A stretch of 64,000 bases of DNA, taken from the NCBI RefSeq assembly GCF_000759675.1, contig NZ_BAWM01000092.1:1-64000 (forward strand), given 5' to 3'. The position numbers were made by a program, and so were the translations under genes. Origin of the DNA: Neobacillus niacini. Its GTDB lineage: Bacteria > Bacillota > Bacilli > Bacillales > Cytobacillaceae. Below are positions 41,923 to 51,787 of the stretch, piece by piece. The notes under the pieces were generated by a model. It saw only the letters and a program-made list of their open reading frames with translations, was not told where the DNA came from and made no database searches. How positions within the stretch are numbered: the stretch's first letter is position 1; the number at the start of each line of letters is the position of its first letter.

Positions 41923-43359
41923 ATGGAGACAAGTTATAAAGGTACAGATAAGATGATCACAGGGATTGTGTTCGGGGTTATCACATTTTGGCTTTTTGCA
42001 CAAGCAATGGTCAATGTGGTCCCGGCCGTTCAAAAAGATTTGGGGATTACATCTGGGACATTGAATATAGCCATCAGCTTAACAGCTTTATTCTCCGGAA
42101 TGTTTATCGTAGCTGCTGGAGGGATCGCAGATAAAATTGGTCGCAAAAAAATTACCTATCTTGGATTAATTTTAAGCGTTATCGGTTCTCTTTGCCTAGT
42201 ATTAGCGCAAGGATCGACATTGTTAATTATCGGACGTATCATTCAAGGACTTTCCGCAGCTTGTATTATGCCAGCAACGATTGCCCTAATGAAAGCTTAC
42301 TTTGATGGAAAAGACAGACAACGTGCTCTTAGTTACTGGTCCATTGGATCTTGGGGCGGTTCAGGGGTATGTTCGTTTGCAGGTGGTGCCATTGCAACGT
42401 ATATGGGATGGAGATGGATCTTTATCTTCTCTATTATCTTTGCTCTTCTTGCCATGTGGCTGATTAAAGATACACCTGAAAGCAAAGCAGAAGGAACCGG
42501 GAAGTTTAAATTCGATTATAGTGGTTTAGCGATCTTTATCGTCACCATGATCGCATTAAACGTTTTTATTACTTTCGGTGGCGACTTAGGCTGGACAAGC
42601 CCAACTTCCATCATCTCTGCCATTGTTACCATTATTGGAGCTTTTGTCTTCTTCAAAGTTGAAAAAAGGAAAAAGATCGCCCTGATTGATTTCTCTTTAT
42701 TTAAAAATAAACCTTACGCTGGTGCCACATACTCTAACTTTTTGTTAAACGCGATAGCCGGAACGCTCGTTGTTGCAAATACGTATGTTCAAGTAGGTCG
42801 AGGATTCACAGCATTTCAATCAGGGATGCTATCCATTGGATACTTAGTAGTGGTGCTCGCCATGATTCGTGTCGGAGAGAAAATCCTGCAAAGAGTAGGT
42901 GCGAAATTACCAATGGTCTGGGGCGCTATTATCACTACGGTTGGTGTAGCCATTATGGGTTTAACCTTCTTGCCTGATTTTACTTATACCGTTGTAGTAT
43001 TCATAGGGTTTGTCTTATTCGGTCTTGGACTTGGGGTATATGCAACACCATCTACAGATACATCTGTATCCAATGCACCATCCAATAAAGTGGGTGAAGC
43101 AGCAGGGGTCTATAAAATGGCAAGTTCACTCGGTAGTGCAATCGGTGTTGCCATTTCAGCAACGGTGTATAGTTCAGTTGCAGCAGCTGGAAGTGTAGCG
43201 ACGGCTGCATCAGTAGGGATTATCGTAAACGTTATTTTTGGGATACTTTCTATTCTTTCGATTATTGTCATGGTTCCTAAGGATGCAGGAAAACCTTCAG
43301 AGGCTCCATCGACAAAAACCAGACGTACACCAACACCAACACCAACTGGAAGTCACTAA
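41923..43359 (+). CDS. MFS transporter, DHA2-like (14 segments)
   Basis: A 478-residue major facilitator with about 14 membrane segments. It has the loop signature GGIADKIGRKKITYLG, motif C-like GSWGGSGVCSFAGGAIATYMGWRW and a hydrophilic Thr/Pro tail (RRTPTPTPTGSH). It resembles NorB/EmrB-type efflux carriers. TAGGAGGCAAATC precedes ATG 41923. An M20 peptidase gene follows in the same operon, which suggests export or import of an N-acyl amino acid or peptide. Confidence 0.88.
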   Translation: METSYKGTDKMITGIVFGVITFWLFAQAMVNVVPAVQKDLGITSGTLNIAISLTALFSGMFIVAAGGIADKIGRKKITYLGLILSVIGSLCLVLAQGSTLLIIGRIIQGLSAACIMPATIALMKAYFDGKDRQRALSYWSIGSWGGSGVCSFAGGAIATYMGWRWIFIFSIIFALLAMWLIKDTPESKAEGTGKFKFDYSGLAIFIVTMIALNVFITFGGDLGWTSPTSIISAIVTIIGAFVFFKVEKRKKIALIDFSLFKNKPYAGATYSNFLLNAIAGTLVVANTYVQVGRGFTAFQSGMLSIGYLVVVLAMIRVGEKILQRVGAKLPMVWGAIITTVGVAIMGLTFLPDFTYTVVVFIGFVLFGLGLGVYATPSTDTSVSNAPSNKVGEAAGVYKMASSLGSAIGVAISATVYSSVAAAGSVATAASVGIIVNVIFGILSILSIIVMVPKDAGKPSEAPSTKTRRTPTPTPTGSH

Positions 43360-43462
43360 TTAAAAGAGATCAAGTATCGATTAAGTCGAATTCAGCCCAT
43401 TTTTATCATACGGCAGAGAATGGAAGTATATATTCTTTGCCATCAAAAGGGGAGACGAAAAT

Positions 43463-44650
43463 ATGAAAAGCGAATTATTGAGCATGCTAGAGTCACGAAA
43501 AGAAGAAATCATTAAAATCCGCCGCCATTTACATGAAAATCCTGAGGTATCATTTAAAGAGGAGAAAACGGCTCAGTATATTACGGATTTTTATAAAGGG
43601 AAAGATGTTGACATTCAAACGAATGTTGGGAATGGTTATGGCATTGTCGTAACGATTAAAGGTGGAAAACCCGGAAAAACAATTGGGCTACGCGCTGATT
43701 TTGATGCCCTTCCCATTGTAGAAGAAACGGATGTACCATTTAAATCAAAAAATGATGGAGTCATGCATGCGTGTGGACATGATGGACATACGGCTTACAT
43801 GTTAGTTTTAGCTGATTGCTTAATCCAATTAAAAGACTCCATTCCAGGTACGATCAAAATCATTCATCAACATGCCGAGGAAGTTCCGCCAGGTGGAGCA
43901 AAAAGTATTGTCGAGTCTGGGTTGATTGATGATTTAGATGCGGTATATGGCATTCATTTGTTGCCAATGGGACCTGCGGGAACAGTAGGTTATCATGCTG
44001 GGTTTTCCTTCAATGGACGAGCATACATGAAATTGAAGGTTCAAGGAAGAGGAGGACACGGTTCCTCTCCGCATCTAGCGAACGATGCCATTGTGGCTGC
44101 GGCACATTTTGTTACGGCTGCTCAAACCATCGTTAGCCGGAGATTAAGTCCTTTCGATGTGGGTGTTATTACGATCGGATCTTTTGATGGAAAAGGTACA
44201 TTCAACGTGATCAAGGACAGCGTTGAACTTGAAGGCGATATTCGCTATATGACTGTAGAAACAAAAGAAACGATTGAGAAAGAAGTTAAACGGATTGTAA
44301 GAGGAATTGAAGAAGAATTTGGCGTAACCTGTGAGCTTACGTATACTCCAGATTATCCACCTTTATACAATAACCCTGAGCTTACAGCAAAGGTTGCAGA
44401 AAGTTTACGAAGCATGAATGATCAAGATATAAAAGAAGTGAAAGAATTTCCTGCATTGTCTCCTTCCGAAGACTTTGCTTATTATGCTGAAAAATTCCCT
44501 GCTTGCTTCTTTTATATCGCATGTACGCCAAAAGGGGTAGAAAAACCTTACTTCAATCATCATCCAAAATTTGATATCGATGAAGATGCACTCCTAGTGG
44601 CTGCCAAAGCGGTTGGTCAGGTTGTTTGCAGTTATTATGAATTAAACTAA
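43463..44650 (+). CDS. M20-family amidohydrolase
   Basis: A 395-residue zinc hydrolase of the IAA-amino acid/hippurate/aminoacylase type. It has RRHLHENPEVSFKEEKT, RADFDALPI, MHACGHDGHTAYML with the Cys-His metal site, QHAEEVPPGGAK with the Glu pair and HHPKFDIDEDAL near the end. It should cleave N-acyl amino acids. It lies 103 bp after the MFS gene with AAAGGGGAGACG before ATG 43463 and ends at a terminator. Confidence 0.92.
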   Translation: MKSELLSMLESRKEEIIKIRRHLHENPEVSFKEEKTAQYITDFYKGKDVDIQTNVGNGYGIVVTIKGGKPGKTIGLRADFDALPIVEETDVPFKSKNDGVMHACGHDGHTAYMLVLADCLIQLKDSIPGTIKIIHQHAEEVPPGGAKSIVESGLIDDLDAVYGIHLLPMGPAGTVGYHAGFSFNGRAYMKLKVQGRGGHGSSPHLANDAIVAAAHFVTAAQTIVSRRLSPFDVGVITIGSFDGKGTFNVIKDSVELEGDIRYMTVETKETIEKEVKRIVRGIEEEFGVTCELTYTPDYPPLYNNPELTAKVAESLRSMNDQDIKEVKEFPALSPSEDFAYYAEKFPACFFYIACTPKGVEKPYFNHHPKFDIDEDALLVAAKAVGQVVCSYYELN

Positions 44651-44653
44651 AAG

Positions 44654-44692
44654 AAAAAAGGATTGTAGCAACTTTGCACCATCCTTTTTATG
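44654..44692 (+). terminator. Terminator of the MFS-M20 operon
   Basis: AAAAAGGAT and ATCCTTTTT close an imperfect hairpin with a T-run. Confidence 0.65.
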
Positions 44693-44717
44693 AGGAATAA
44701 ATAAGAAGTAATACTTA

Positions 44718-44787
44718 GAAAACTCGGTCAATAGCAGCGTCTCCTTTCATACTGGGGACTGCAAGCTACAACCGAGTTTTTTGTCTT
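44718..44787. terminator. Large bidirectional hairpin before ydbT end
   Basis: GAAAACTCGGT and ACCGAGTTTTTTG bracket about 45 nt with an inner GCAG/CTGC stem. T-runs on both sides allow use by the converging M20 and ydbT transcripts. Confidence 0.6.
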
Positions 44788-44788
44788 A

Positions 44789-46213
44789 CTATGAAGCGGA
44801 CCTCGTGTGATACCAGTTATAGAAATTACCTGCTTCTTCTTTAGAAACTCCATATAATTCACTCTCATGTAGTGGTTTCGCCTTATTTGTAAAAACAAGG
44901 GTAGCGACACCAAATTTCCGTTGCAGCCAGGAGTGCTTTACGGTGATCTGTTGTATTCGTTCACGGTGGGTGACAAAGGTTTCATTTGTAAATCCACCTT
45001 TTCTAATTTGGACGGTCTTTCCATGACGAATATAGCTTGTGAACCAGTAGTCCAGAATACGAGAGAGAATCGAAAGTCCAAAGACAATGGCAGCCACCCA
45101 TAGCCACTCTCTTTTAAAAATCATCAATCCGATTATCACCAAAATCGTTAAATAATAGGGTTGAATAAGTTTAAGCCATAGGACTTTAAATGGAAATCGA
45201 TTCATATTTTCTTCAATATGATAGTGGGGCAGCATGATTTGTAAAATTCGATAAGCCTCATGCTTGGGCATAAAGGGATATAATGAACTCGTTTCCTGAC
45301 CTTTATCATCTCCTGCGCTGAGTAGCTTTATGGACGCTAATCCAAGTAAACGCTTAAGAATGCTTTGTTCAACGATCACCGCTTGTACCCTGTGTTTTGG
45401 AATAGAGAAGCTGATAAAATTCCCGATCCCTTTTTCAATATAAATTCGCTCACTATCATCACTGATCACGTAATTTCCATACTTCACGGAGGTTTTTATG
45501 AACCCAATCCCAACAGATAAGGCTAGCGCTAAGACAAAGAGAACAATCAACATCCACCAATGGATTAATAAGTAATCCAGAGCATTTTCTGCTGTTTCTT
45601 CGATTTGAAAAAAATCTGCCAGATTGAAATAAACCGCAGTTAATAAAGGAAAGATGGCCAAGAAGCTAAGTGATGTAAAGGACGCCTTAACCAAATCCTT
45701 TTTAGTTGAATGAAAATGAATCGTACGCTTTGAGGATTTTCCTTCTTCCACTGCCTCTATAGAAACTTCCCTTCGTTCCAAGGTAAGAAGGATTTGTTGT
45801 TTCTCTTTTTCAGTAATGACTGGAAAATTGAATCTGGCATTTTCTCCACTTGTACCGGTTTCAAGCGTGAGGGAGGTTAGTCCAAACCACCGGTGAACAA
45901 AAGTAGCGTTCGATACTTGGTTATGGATACGGTCTAGAGCGACGCTGCGTTGTTTTTTAACGTAAACACCTTCATAAACAACAATGGAATTCCCAACGAT
46001 TTCGTATCGATGAAAGTACCATTTTAAGATAATGGAAAAAATCGTGCAGACGGAGGCGATTAAGAAAAGGTAACGTCCCCAAATCACCCAGGTCGCCGTG
46101 GAGGTTGCTTTTAAAATAAATAAAAAGAGAAAAAATCCAATAGAGCCTTTTAAGAATGATACTAGCTCAACCGCAATGAAAGCGGGGTGGTACCGTTTTA
46201 CACCATCGGTCAT
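44789..46213 (-). CDS. ydbT: YdbT-like bacterial PH-domain membrane protein
   Basis: A 474-residue protein with three bPH2 (DUF304) repeats, each near membrane segments. YEIVGNSIVVYEGVYVKKQR, YVISDDSERIYIEKGIGNF and KTVQIRKGGFTNETFVTHRE begin the three repeats. In B. subtilis ydbS and ydbT have been tied to resistance to membrane-acting amyloliquecidin-type peptides. It overlaps the ydbS gene by 4 bp. Confidence 0.88.
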   Translation of the reverse strand: MTDGVKRYHPAFIAVELVSFLKGSIGFFLFLFILKATSTATWVIWGRYLFLIASVCTIFSIILKWYFHRYEIVGNSIVVYEGVYVKKQRSVALDRIHNQVSNATFVHRWFGLTSLTLETGTSGENARFNFPVITEKEKQQILLTLERREVSIEAVEEGKSSKRTIHFHSTKKDLVKASFTSLSFLAIFPLLTAVYFNLADFFQIEETAENALDYLLIHWWMLIVLFVLALALSVGIGFIKTSVKYGNYVISDDSERIYIEKGIGNFISFSIPKHRVQAVIVEQSILKRLLGLASIKLLSAGDDKGQETSSLYPFMPKHEAYRILQIMLPHYHIEENMNRFPFKVLWLKLIQPYYLTILVIIGLMIFKREWLWVAAIVFGLSILSRILDYWFTSYIRHGKTVQIRKGGFTNETFVTHRERIQQITVKHSWLQRKFGVATLVFTNKAKPLHESELYGVSKEEAGNFYNWYHTRSAS

Positions 46214-46728
46214 GCGCCTTTTTCTCCTTCCGCTAAATCTTCATCTTTTAATTTTGCATATACAGCGATTTGTGCCTTTAGTTTTTTTGCTTCTTCGGAT
46301 GGAATGGCAGGAATGATATGGTTGGAAGCTGTGGTCCCAATTTCAATGTTGTACAATCCGTAGCGTCTCATAATAGGACCTTGTTCTGTTCGAACATATT
46401 CTACTTTTTCCATCGGTATTAAGGTGTGCTTTTCTTGCCATTTCCCATGTTTCAACTGAACGAATTGTTGATTGATATTATACCTCCAGGTGTTTTGTAG
46501 GTAAGTTGGTTCAATGAAAATGGAAAAAATGGCTGATACAACGAATAGTCCGCTAAGAAAATAAAGGACAATACCGATCCAACCATACCAGCCAAACTTT
46601 TCTGAACATAAGACCAGAACAGCAATAATCAGGATTGCTGACAGGTGTCCAATGGTATTTGACATTCTCCACACTTTCATTGCGTCATTTGAAATTGTTT
46701 CTGTTGGTTCCTCAATATTTATGTACAT
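46210..46728 (-). CDS. ydbS: YdbS-like bacterial PH-domain membrane protein
   Basis: A 172-residue protein with two N-terminal membrane segments (about 27-70) and one bPH2 domain (KHTLIPMEKVEYVRTEQGPI, then YNIEIGTTASNHIIPAIPSE). ATG 46728 follows GAGGTGAAAGTG. It forms an operon with ydbT as in other Bacillus. Confidence 0.88.
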   Translation of the reverse strand: MYINIEEPTETISNDAMKVWRMSNTIGHLSAILIIAVLVLCSEKFGWYGWIGIVLYFLSGLFVVSAIFSIFIEPTYLQNTWRYNINQQFVQLKHGKWQEKHTLIPMEKVEYVRTEQGPIMRRYGLYNIEIGTTASNHIIPAIPSEEAKKLKAQIAVYAKLKDEDLAEGEKGA

Positions 46729-46846
46729 CACTTTCACCTCATCTAATTCATACGAGGATAGGAGTCAGATAGTTTCACTTTTCGACATTTGCGATGGGAA
46801 TTTTTTTACAAATTATAGATTGTTCAACTTACAATCTCTCTGATGT

Positions 46847-46905
46847 CACAAAAGGGTCAGACCCCGCTATATGTTTGAGATAGTGGGGTCAGACCCTTTG
46901 TTTTA
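46847..46905. repeat. REP-like palindrome GGGTCAGACCC
   Basis: AAAGGGTCAGACCCC and GGGGTCAGACCCTTT, 15-bp arms, around an inner CTAT/ATAG stem. It could act as a terminator. It resembles 41619-41673. Confidence 0.65.
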
Positions 46906-46935
46906 TAGATGATAAAAAGAATTTTTTTAGAAAGG

Positions 46936-47030
46936 TTAGGCGTTATTTCTAAAATCCTGAATACTATATAACTCCTTGAAGTCAGGCCAACTCATTTTTC
47001 GTTTCAAATGTTCACGGAAAGAATGCCTGT
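46936..47030 (-). pseudogene. Second copy of the FREHLKRKMSWPDF tail
   Basis: The minus strand reads HSFREHLKRKMSWPDFKELY then SIQDFRNNA and a stop, 85% or so identical to 22744-22840 at the DNA level. The upstream part is unrelated and A/T-rich. No start was seen. Confidence 0.5.
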
Positions 47031-47127
47031 GTTTTTCAATACTATAAGCAATAAACAAGCATAAAGACCTATAAATAAATCCCTTAATAAGTAATAATAT
47101 CCTATCTTCAGAAAATATAGAAAATGA

Positions 47128-47177
47128 GATAATAGTTTTTGAGCAAGCGTTTGCACAAAGAAGCACTTGCTCAAAAA
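47128..47177 (+). promoter_or_regulatory. Amylase promoter region with cre inside an inverted repeat
   Basis: GATAAT (47128-47133) is a plausible -10. TTTTTGAGCAAG (47136-47147) and CTTGCTCAAAAA (47166-47177) are perfect 12-bp arms. The sequence GCAAGCGTTTGCAC between and across them fits the CcpA cre consensus with one mismatch. Glucose repression of the amylase is expected. The stem followed by A/T could also act as a leader hairpin. Confidence 0.6.
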
Positions 47178-47200
47178 TCGTTCAAAAAGGGGATGGATGG

Positions 47201-50200
47201 ATGAGTAGAAAATCGAGGAAGATCGTAAGTTTCATAGCACTTTTCTTTTTATTTATGCAAACGCTTGCAGGAGTTGGGTTTATAAACCCAAACGAAACAA
47301 AAGCAGCTGAAAGGGTGGTAACGCTAGTCGGCAGCTTACAGGATGAGCTTGGTGGTTCGGGTGAATGGAATCCAGCTGACTTTGCTACAAGAATGACACT
47401 TCAGGAAAATGGGAAGTACAAGCTGACGGGCACGCTTCCTGCAGGAAACTATGAATATAAAATTGCGATTAATGGTTCATGGGATGAAAACTATGGAGTA
47501 AATGGGGTTTCTGGGGGTGATAATTATATGTTGTCTCTTGATCAGGAAAAACAAGTCACGTTTATTTACGATGATATTACGCATAAAGTTTCTGTTCCGA
47601 TGGAGCTGCCAGATGACCAGAAGCCAAGGATTGTGGGAGATATCCAACCTGAGCTGAATGCTGGTGGAGAGTGGGCGCCAGGTGAATCAACTGCGATATT
47701 AAAGGATGAAGACCTCGACAATATTTACACCTATACCGCACAAGTACCGAAAGGAAAACATGAATTTAAGCTTGTTCTTGGGAACAACTGGGATGCTCCC
47801 GCGTATCCAGCGGATAATTTTGTTCTAAATGTCGTAAAAGACACGATGGTTACATTCTTTTATAACCATGATACAAAGGAAGTGTACACCGATTATGATT
47901 CAGGTTTGCCAGATGGCAATGTCCAAGGAGATAAGCTGTTTCATAATACTTGGGATCCAGCTTACAGATCACCATTCGGGGCAGTAAAGACAGGGGATAC
48001 GGTTAAGCTTCGTCTTCAAGCGAAGAAGGGCGATTTAACCGCTGCAAAGGTTCAGTTGAAAAACTACAGCACTGGTAATACCATCATGGTGGAAATGGAA
48101 TATGCCGGATGGGTTGAGATAGATGCTACACCTGTAGAGTTTTGGGAAGCAGATATAAAACCGGAAGAAAAGGGCGTTTACGGATATAAGTTTATTGCGC
48201 GTGACGGAGAATCTCAGAAGGAATACGGTGAAGACATTAATGAAGGTGGAAATGGGACAACTTCTGATGCTAATGCGTCTCTATTCCAATTAACGGTTTT
48301 TGATCCAGCGTACAAAACGCCAGATTGGATGAAGGAAGCGGTTGTGTATCAGATTTTTCCGGATCGCTTTTTCAATGGAAATAAAAAGAATGACGATGCA
48401 AAAGATACAGCACGCGGCGAAGAGCCAATCGAACATCAAGAATGGAGCGAGCTTCCGGACAACCCGCGTGAAGCCACTTCCGAAGGCTATCATGGAGATG
48501 AAATTTGGTCCAATGATTTCTTCGGTGGTGACATTGCTGGTGTTCAAAAGAAACTCGATTACATTCAATCTTTAGGTGTCAACACACTCTATCTAAACCC
48601 AATCGCTTATGCATCTTCGAACCATAAGTACGATGCGACAGACTACAAGGAAATCGACCCAATGTTTGGTTCTCCAAAAGAATTTAAAGCTTTCACAAAA
48701 GAACTAAAGAAACGGAAAATGCATTTAATTTTAGACGGCGTATTTAACCATGTCGGTGACGATTCCATCTACTTTGACCGTTATGGAAAATATGAAACGG
48801 TTGGTGCTTATGAATACTGGTCAGCCATTTATGACCTCGTTAATATAGGAGTAACAGAAGAAGAGGCTAAGAAACAAGTAGAAGAAAAATTAAAGGAAGA
48901 GGGACAAACCTTTAGCCCATATGGTTTCCACAACTGGTTTAACATTGAAAATGTGAAGGTTGAAGGTGTTTATAAATACCAGGCATGGTGGGGCTTCGAT
49001 TCATTGCCAGAAATCAAATCGATTCCTGGAGAAGCGGTGGATTACTCATCAGAGTTGAATAATAAGCAGTTTGCTAACTACATGATGTATGATGACGATT
49101 CTGTTGCCAAAACATGGCTGGATCGGGGTGCAACAGGCTGGCGTTTAGATGTTGCGAACGAGGTTGACACTGAATTTTGGCGCGAATTCCGTAATGAGCT
49201 TAAGACCGGAAAGAAAGATGAACCGCTGATTCTAGGTGAAATCTGGGATGATGCTTCTGAATATTTCCTTGGCGACTTATATGATTCGGTTATGAATTAC
49301 CGATTCCGCGGTGCTCTTATCGATTACCTGAAGAACGGAAATGCCGAAGGGGCAGAAAATCAGTTGAATGCGGTATACGAAGATTATCCGAAAGAAGCAT
49401 TTTACTCCCTTATGAACTTAATGGGCTCTCATGACACTCCTCGCGCAGCATTTGTGTTAGGTAATGGAACCGACTCCTTTGAACGTGCAGAGTACGATAA
49501 AAATTACAACCATCAAATCGGAATTCAGCGCTTAAAACTTGCGGCGATTCTGCAAATGGGTTATGCGGGTGCGCCGACTGTTTATTACGGTGATGAAGCG
49601 GGTGTTACAGGGTCGAAGGACCCCGATGACCGCAGAACGTATCCTTGGGGTAACGAGGACACCGATCTTGTAAAACATTATCAATCGATTGGAAAAGTAA
49701 GAAACACCTATCATGACCTTTTCAGTTACGGTGATTTAAACCATCTTTATGCAAAAGGCGATGTTCTTGCTTTCTCCCGATCAGACAAAAAGAACTTTGC
49801 GGTTGTTTTAACAAACAGAGGCACTGAAGAACAAACGATTGAGCTTGAACTAGAAGATTTATTGATTAATGGTGTGAAATTAACAGACCAGCTTGATAGA
49901 AAGTTCACAACTGTATCAAAAGATGGAAAGCTTTCAGTCACGGTTCCAGCGATGAGCGGCCGTATGCTTGTGTCTGATAAAGGTCAAAATCTGAAACGTC
50001 CGGCTGCCGTAACAGGATTAACTATTGATGAAGGTAGTCACTCAGCAACTTTAAAGTGGGAAGGCGATGCCGCTAAGTATGCCATTTATCAAACAACGAT
50101 ATCTGGAGCATTTTATAAAAAAGTAACGGAGACGTCTGCGAATACGGTAACCATCGATGGTTTAGATAATGGCCGGAACTATTATTTTGCCGTTGCTGCT

Positions 50201-51544
50201 TTGGATAAAAACGGGAATGATTCAAATAAAACAGCAACAAAGAATGCGGTTATTCCACATGTTGAGTTAACGGATGGAAATTACCAGATTACGAACGTAA
50301 CCGCACTTGAAACGGGCATCATTGACCTTTCGAAGCCACAAACCGTTACTGCTAATATCTTTGTACAAGGTGAAACAGAAACAGATCAAATGGAAGGCTT
50401 ACAGGCAAAGCTCGAGGTAAAACAACCTGGTAATGAAAACTGGACTATCTATAAGTCTTCTTATATTAATCAACAGGAAACCGCAAATGTCTTTAGTGCC
50501 AATTTCCTTCCATTAAAAGAAGGGAACTATGAATATCGTTTTGCTTTTTCAACTGACCTTGGTCGAAACTGGGTCACGAGTGAAACGCAGGAGGTAAGTT
50601 TTACAAAAGGGGAAGATACCACAGCTCCAGCTGAAAAAGTAACGTTGGAACAGCCTGAGCAGGAATCTGGACAGGTCAATCTTTCATGGAAAGTAGAAGG
50701 AGCAAATGATCCATATGTGATTGCCATTGTCCGCGATGGTGATATTCTCGATATGTTGTTTGATACAACACAGCAAACTTACAAAGATATCAATGTTTCG
50801 AACGGAAAATTGTATTCGTACGAAGTGCACGTGTATGATCAGGCTGGTAATATTGTAAAATCAAACTCTGGTACGGTGACGCCTGAACTTATAACTGTTA
50901 AGGTAACCTTTAAAGTCAACGCACCAGCGTACACTCCACAAGGAATCAACATAACGATGCCAGGATCAAAAAACGGCTGGAATACGGGCGCATGGGAGAT
51001 GACACGCGGCGGCGCCGTCACAAATGATTATGAGTACACAATCGAAGCACAGGAAGGTGAAGTGCTTACTTACAAATACGTCAAAAATGGTTCTTGGGAG
51101 CAAGAAGGTTTAGCAGACCACACTCCGTCGAACCCAAATGATGATGACGTGAGCTATTATGGTTACGGAGCAACGGGAACCGACCTTTCGATCATCGTAA
51201 CAAATCAAGGTGGTAACCAAATGGTTGTTCAAGATAAAATCCTCCGATGGATTGATATGCCAGTGGTTGTGACTTCTCATACGGATGGGCAAAGTGTCGC
51301 AGCGGACAGTATCATCCTTCAGGGGAACGCGATTAAAGAAGGTGTCCTTACCATTAATGGAGAGGCCGTAACCGTCAATGACGACATGACATTCTCCCGT
51401 AATATCAAGCTAAATCAAGGAGAAAACAAAATAACTATCCATATTGAGCCATCAACAGAGAACCAATCAACCATCTTTAAAAATGATGGCGGTGCCATTG
51501 GCAAAGCTACGAAAAACATGGAATTGTCGATTTTTAGAAATTAA
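47201..51544 (+). CDS. Secreted multidomain GH13 enzyme (amylase/pullulanase type)
   Basis: A 1447-residue exported starch enzyme. After a signal peptide (about 1-36) come two X25-like pullulanase modules (about 40-130 and 140-230), an N-domain of neopullulanase type (about 245-370) and the GH13 barrel. The barrel motifs are DGVFNHV (512), WRLDVANEV (nucleophile Asp about 649), GEIWDD (acid Glu about 680) and GSHDTPR (Asp about 745). Fibronectin-III-like and carbohydrate-binding modules fill 925-1447, with a CBM20-like FKVNAPAYTPQGINITM. No sortase or S-layer motif. AAAAAGGGGATGGATGG precedes ATG 47201; a cre site lies upstream. Confidence 0.9.
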   Translation: MSRKSRKIVSFIALFFLFMQTLAGVGFINPNETKAAERVVTLVGSLQDELGGSGEWNPADFATRMTLQENGKYKLTGTLPAGNYEYKIAINGSWDENYGVNGVSGGDNYMLSLDQEKQVTFIYDDITHKVSVPMELPDDQKPRIVGDIQPELNAGGEWAPGESTAILKDEDLDNIYTYTAQVPKGKHEFKLVLGNNWDAPAYPADNFVLNVVKDTMVTFFYNHDTKEVYTDYDSGLPDGNVQGDKLFHNTWDPAYRSPFGAVKTGDTVKLRLQAKKGDLTAAKVQLKNYSTGNTIMVEMEYAGWVEIDATPVEFWEADIKPEEKGVYGYKFIARDGESQKEYGEDINEGGNGTTSDANASLFQLTVFDPAYKTPDWMKEAVVYQIFPDRFFNGNKKNDDAKDTARGEEPIEHQEWSELPDNPREATSEGYHGDEIWSNDFFGGDIAGVQKKLDYIQSLGVNTLYLNPIAYASSNHKYDATDYKEIDPMFGSPKEFKAFTKELKKRKMHLILDGVFNHVGDDSIYFDRYGKYETVGAYEYWSAIYDLVNIGVTEEEAKKQVEEKLKEEGQTFSPYGFHNWFNIENVKVEGVYKYQAWWGFDSLPEIKSIPGEAVDYSSELNNKQFANYMMYDDDSVAKTWLDRGATGWRLDVANEVDTEFWREFRNELKTGKKDEPLILGEIWDDASEYFLGDLYDSVMNYRFRGALIDYLKNGNAEGAENQLNAVYEDYPKEAFYSLMNLMGSHDTPRAAFVLGNGTDSFERAEYDKNYNHQIGIQRLKLAAILQMGYAGAPTVYYGDEAGVTGSKDPDDRRTYPWGNEDTDLVKHYQSIGKVRNTYHDLFSYGDLNHLYAKGDVLAFSRSDKKNFAVVLTNRGTEEQTIELELEDLLINGVKLTDQLDRKFTTVSKDGKLSVTVPAMSGRMLVSDKGQNLKRPAAVTGLTIDEGSHSATLKWEGDAAKYAIYQTTISGAFYKKVTETSANTVTIDGLDNGRNYYFAVAALDKNGNDSNKTATKNAVIPHVELTDGNYQITNVTALETGIIDLSKPQTVTANIFVQGETETDQMEGLQAKLEVKQPGNENWTIYKSSYINQQETANVFSANFLPLKEGNYEYRFAFSTDLGRNWVTSETQEVSFTKGEDTTAPAEKVTLEQPEQESGQVNLSWKVEGANDPYVIAIVRDGDILDMLFDTTQQTYKDINVSNGKLYSYEVHVYDQAGNIVKSNSGTVTPELITVKVTFKVNAPAYTPQGINITMPGSKNGWNTGAWEMTRGGAVTNDYEYTIEAQEGEVLTYKYVKNGSWEQEGLADHTPSNPNDDDVSYYGYGATGTDLSIIVTNQGGNQMVVQDKILRWIDMPVVVTSHTDGQSVAADSIILQGNAIKEGVLTINGEAVTVNDDMTFSRNIKLNQGENKITIHIEPSTENQSTIFKNDGGAIGKATKNMELSIFRN

Positions 51545-51550
51545 TTTTAT

Positions 51551-51591
51551 GAAAAAAACCTTACTTCGTCATAATCGGAAGTAAGGTTTTT
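51551..51591 (+). terminator. Terminator after the amylase
   Basis: AAAAAACCTTACTTC and GAAGTAAGGTTTTTTT. Confidence 0.9.
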
Positions 51592-51614
51592 TTGAAAAGG
51601 ACTTATGGAGTATA

Positions 51615-51745
51615 TTAATTTCGAATTAGATAATCGAATGCACCTAAAGCAGCTGTGGCACCAGATCCATTTGGCAGACTGTAAAGACGCTTGCAGGACG
51701 GAATCTGCTTTTAATTCTGCTGCAAATTCTAGAACGGCAGTGACG
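51615..51745 (-). pseudogene. ahpF relic with a large internal deletion
   Basis: The minus strand joins LEFAAELKADSVLQ to GSGATAALGAFDYLIRN, two parts of AhpF that are about 120 residues apart in the intact gene at 32821. The joint also shifts the frame. About 130 bp remain, at roughly 80% identity. It is a dead fragment. Confidence 0.8.
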
Positions 51746-51787
51746 CTGAGCGCCTTATTCGATGTAATGGACATGGAATTTAATCTA

